A stretch of 64,000 nt of DNA from Luzula sylvatica (Eukaryota; Streptophyta; Magnoliopsida; Poales; Juncaceae): NCBI GenBank assembly GCA_946800325.1, contig OX326959.1, positions 47,429,566-47,493,565 of the forward strand, written 5' to 3'. The notes beneath the pieces were generated by a model that saw nothing but the letters and a program-made list of their open reading frames with translations, had not been told where the DNA came from and made no database searches. Within the stretch, counting starts at the first letter, position 1; each line of letters starts with the position of its first letter. The translations under genes and the position numbers were made by a program. Of this stretch, positions 63,926 to 64,000 are shown piece by piece.

Positions 63926-64000
63926 GACAATGAACATCAATGGCTACAATTATTGTTACAATTTAGCACACTATGTATTTTTTCGTTTCGTATCCTTTGT

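Larger units (their letters stand above)
62290..63950. other. GC-richer repetitive block of unknown origin
   Basis: Base composition changes sharply from the AT-rich surroundings and CpG is frequent. It contains recurring GACGGAGCGACG words (62,395-62,575), a minisatellite of about 35 bp (62,939-63,130) and a tandem duplication of about 182 bp (63,594-63,925). Open frames occur in several phases on both strands but share no domain I know. It could be part of a large retrotransposon LTR/leader or a satellite-like block. Confidence 0.5.

Overview
The window is nuclear DNA from a flowering plant, most likely a eudicot. It is strongly AT-rich, its protein-coding genes have many GT-AG introns, and it is packed with plant-type mobile elements (Ty1/copia, L1-type LINE, tRNA-derived SINE, Helitron, hAT-like and Mutator-like non-autonomous elements). 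I cannot name the species. All homology calls come from reading motifs and comparing segments inside the window; no database search was run.

Four genes look intact. (1) An alkaline/neutral invertase (GH100) at 25,900-28,435 on +, 7 exons, 589 aa. (2) A C19-type gibberellin 2-oxidase at 34,634-29,950 on -, 3 exons, 345 aa, with a transposon-filled first intron. (3) A serine carboxypeptidase-like protein at 46,314-50,728 on +, 10 exons, 484 aa, with a 1.7 kb retro-insertion in intron 7. (4) A single-exon F-box protein at 56,059-57,144 on +, 361 aa. I see no shared pathway among them: sucrose cleavage, gibberellin inactivation, vacuolar or secreted proteolysis/acyl transfer, and ubiquitin-ligase targeting.

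Broken genes: a truncated second copy of the invertase promoter, exon 1 and start of exon 2 (4,762-5,954), interrupted by a short Helitron; a decayed F-box copy (about 52,112-53,190) and a carboxypeptidase exon-7 fragment (about 53,999-54,136), left over from a tandem duplication of a [carboxypeptidase 3' part + F-box] unit; and two pieces of CC-NBS-LRR resistance genes, an N-terminal coiled-coil piece (2,921-3,345) and a C-terminal NB-ARC/LRR piece (60,702-62,285), both on - and both frameshifted.

Layout: 0.1-4.8 kb small elements and the NLR scrap; 4.8-6.7 kb duplicated segments; 6.7-9.35 kb a 41-bp minisatellite organised in about 368-bp higher-order units; 9.4-11.9 kb gene-free; 11.9-21.9 kb a decayed full-length copia element with target duplication GAAAT, nested by two antisense solo LTRs; 21.9-24.1 kb nested MITEs; 25-28.5 kb invertase; 30-34.8 kb GA2ox; 35-46 kb AT-rich and repeat-rich DNA including an 8-bp-TSD hAT-like element whose empty site is present elsewhere in the window; 46-57 kb carboxypeptidase/F-box cluster; 58.7-60.5 kb two LINE 3' ends; 60.7-62.3 kb NLR remnant; 62.3-64 kb a GC-richer repetitive block of unknown nature.

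The least ordinary structures are: the strictly paired (22-bp spaced) GCGTCATGACGC palindromes in the copia leader and U3; the higher-order minisatellite; the intronic retrocopy whose open frame takes its ATG from the target-site duplication; and two element families built from a repeated short word that differs consistently throughout each family (TTGCGG versus TAGCGG).
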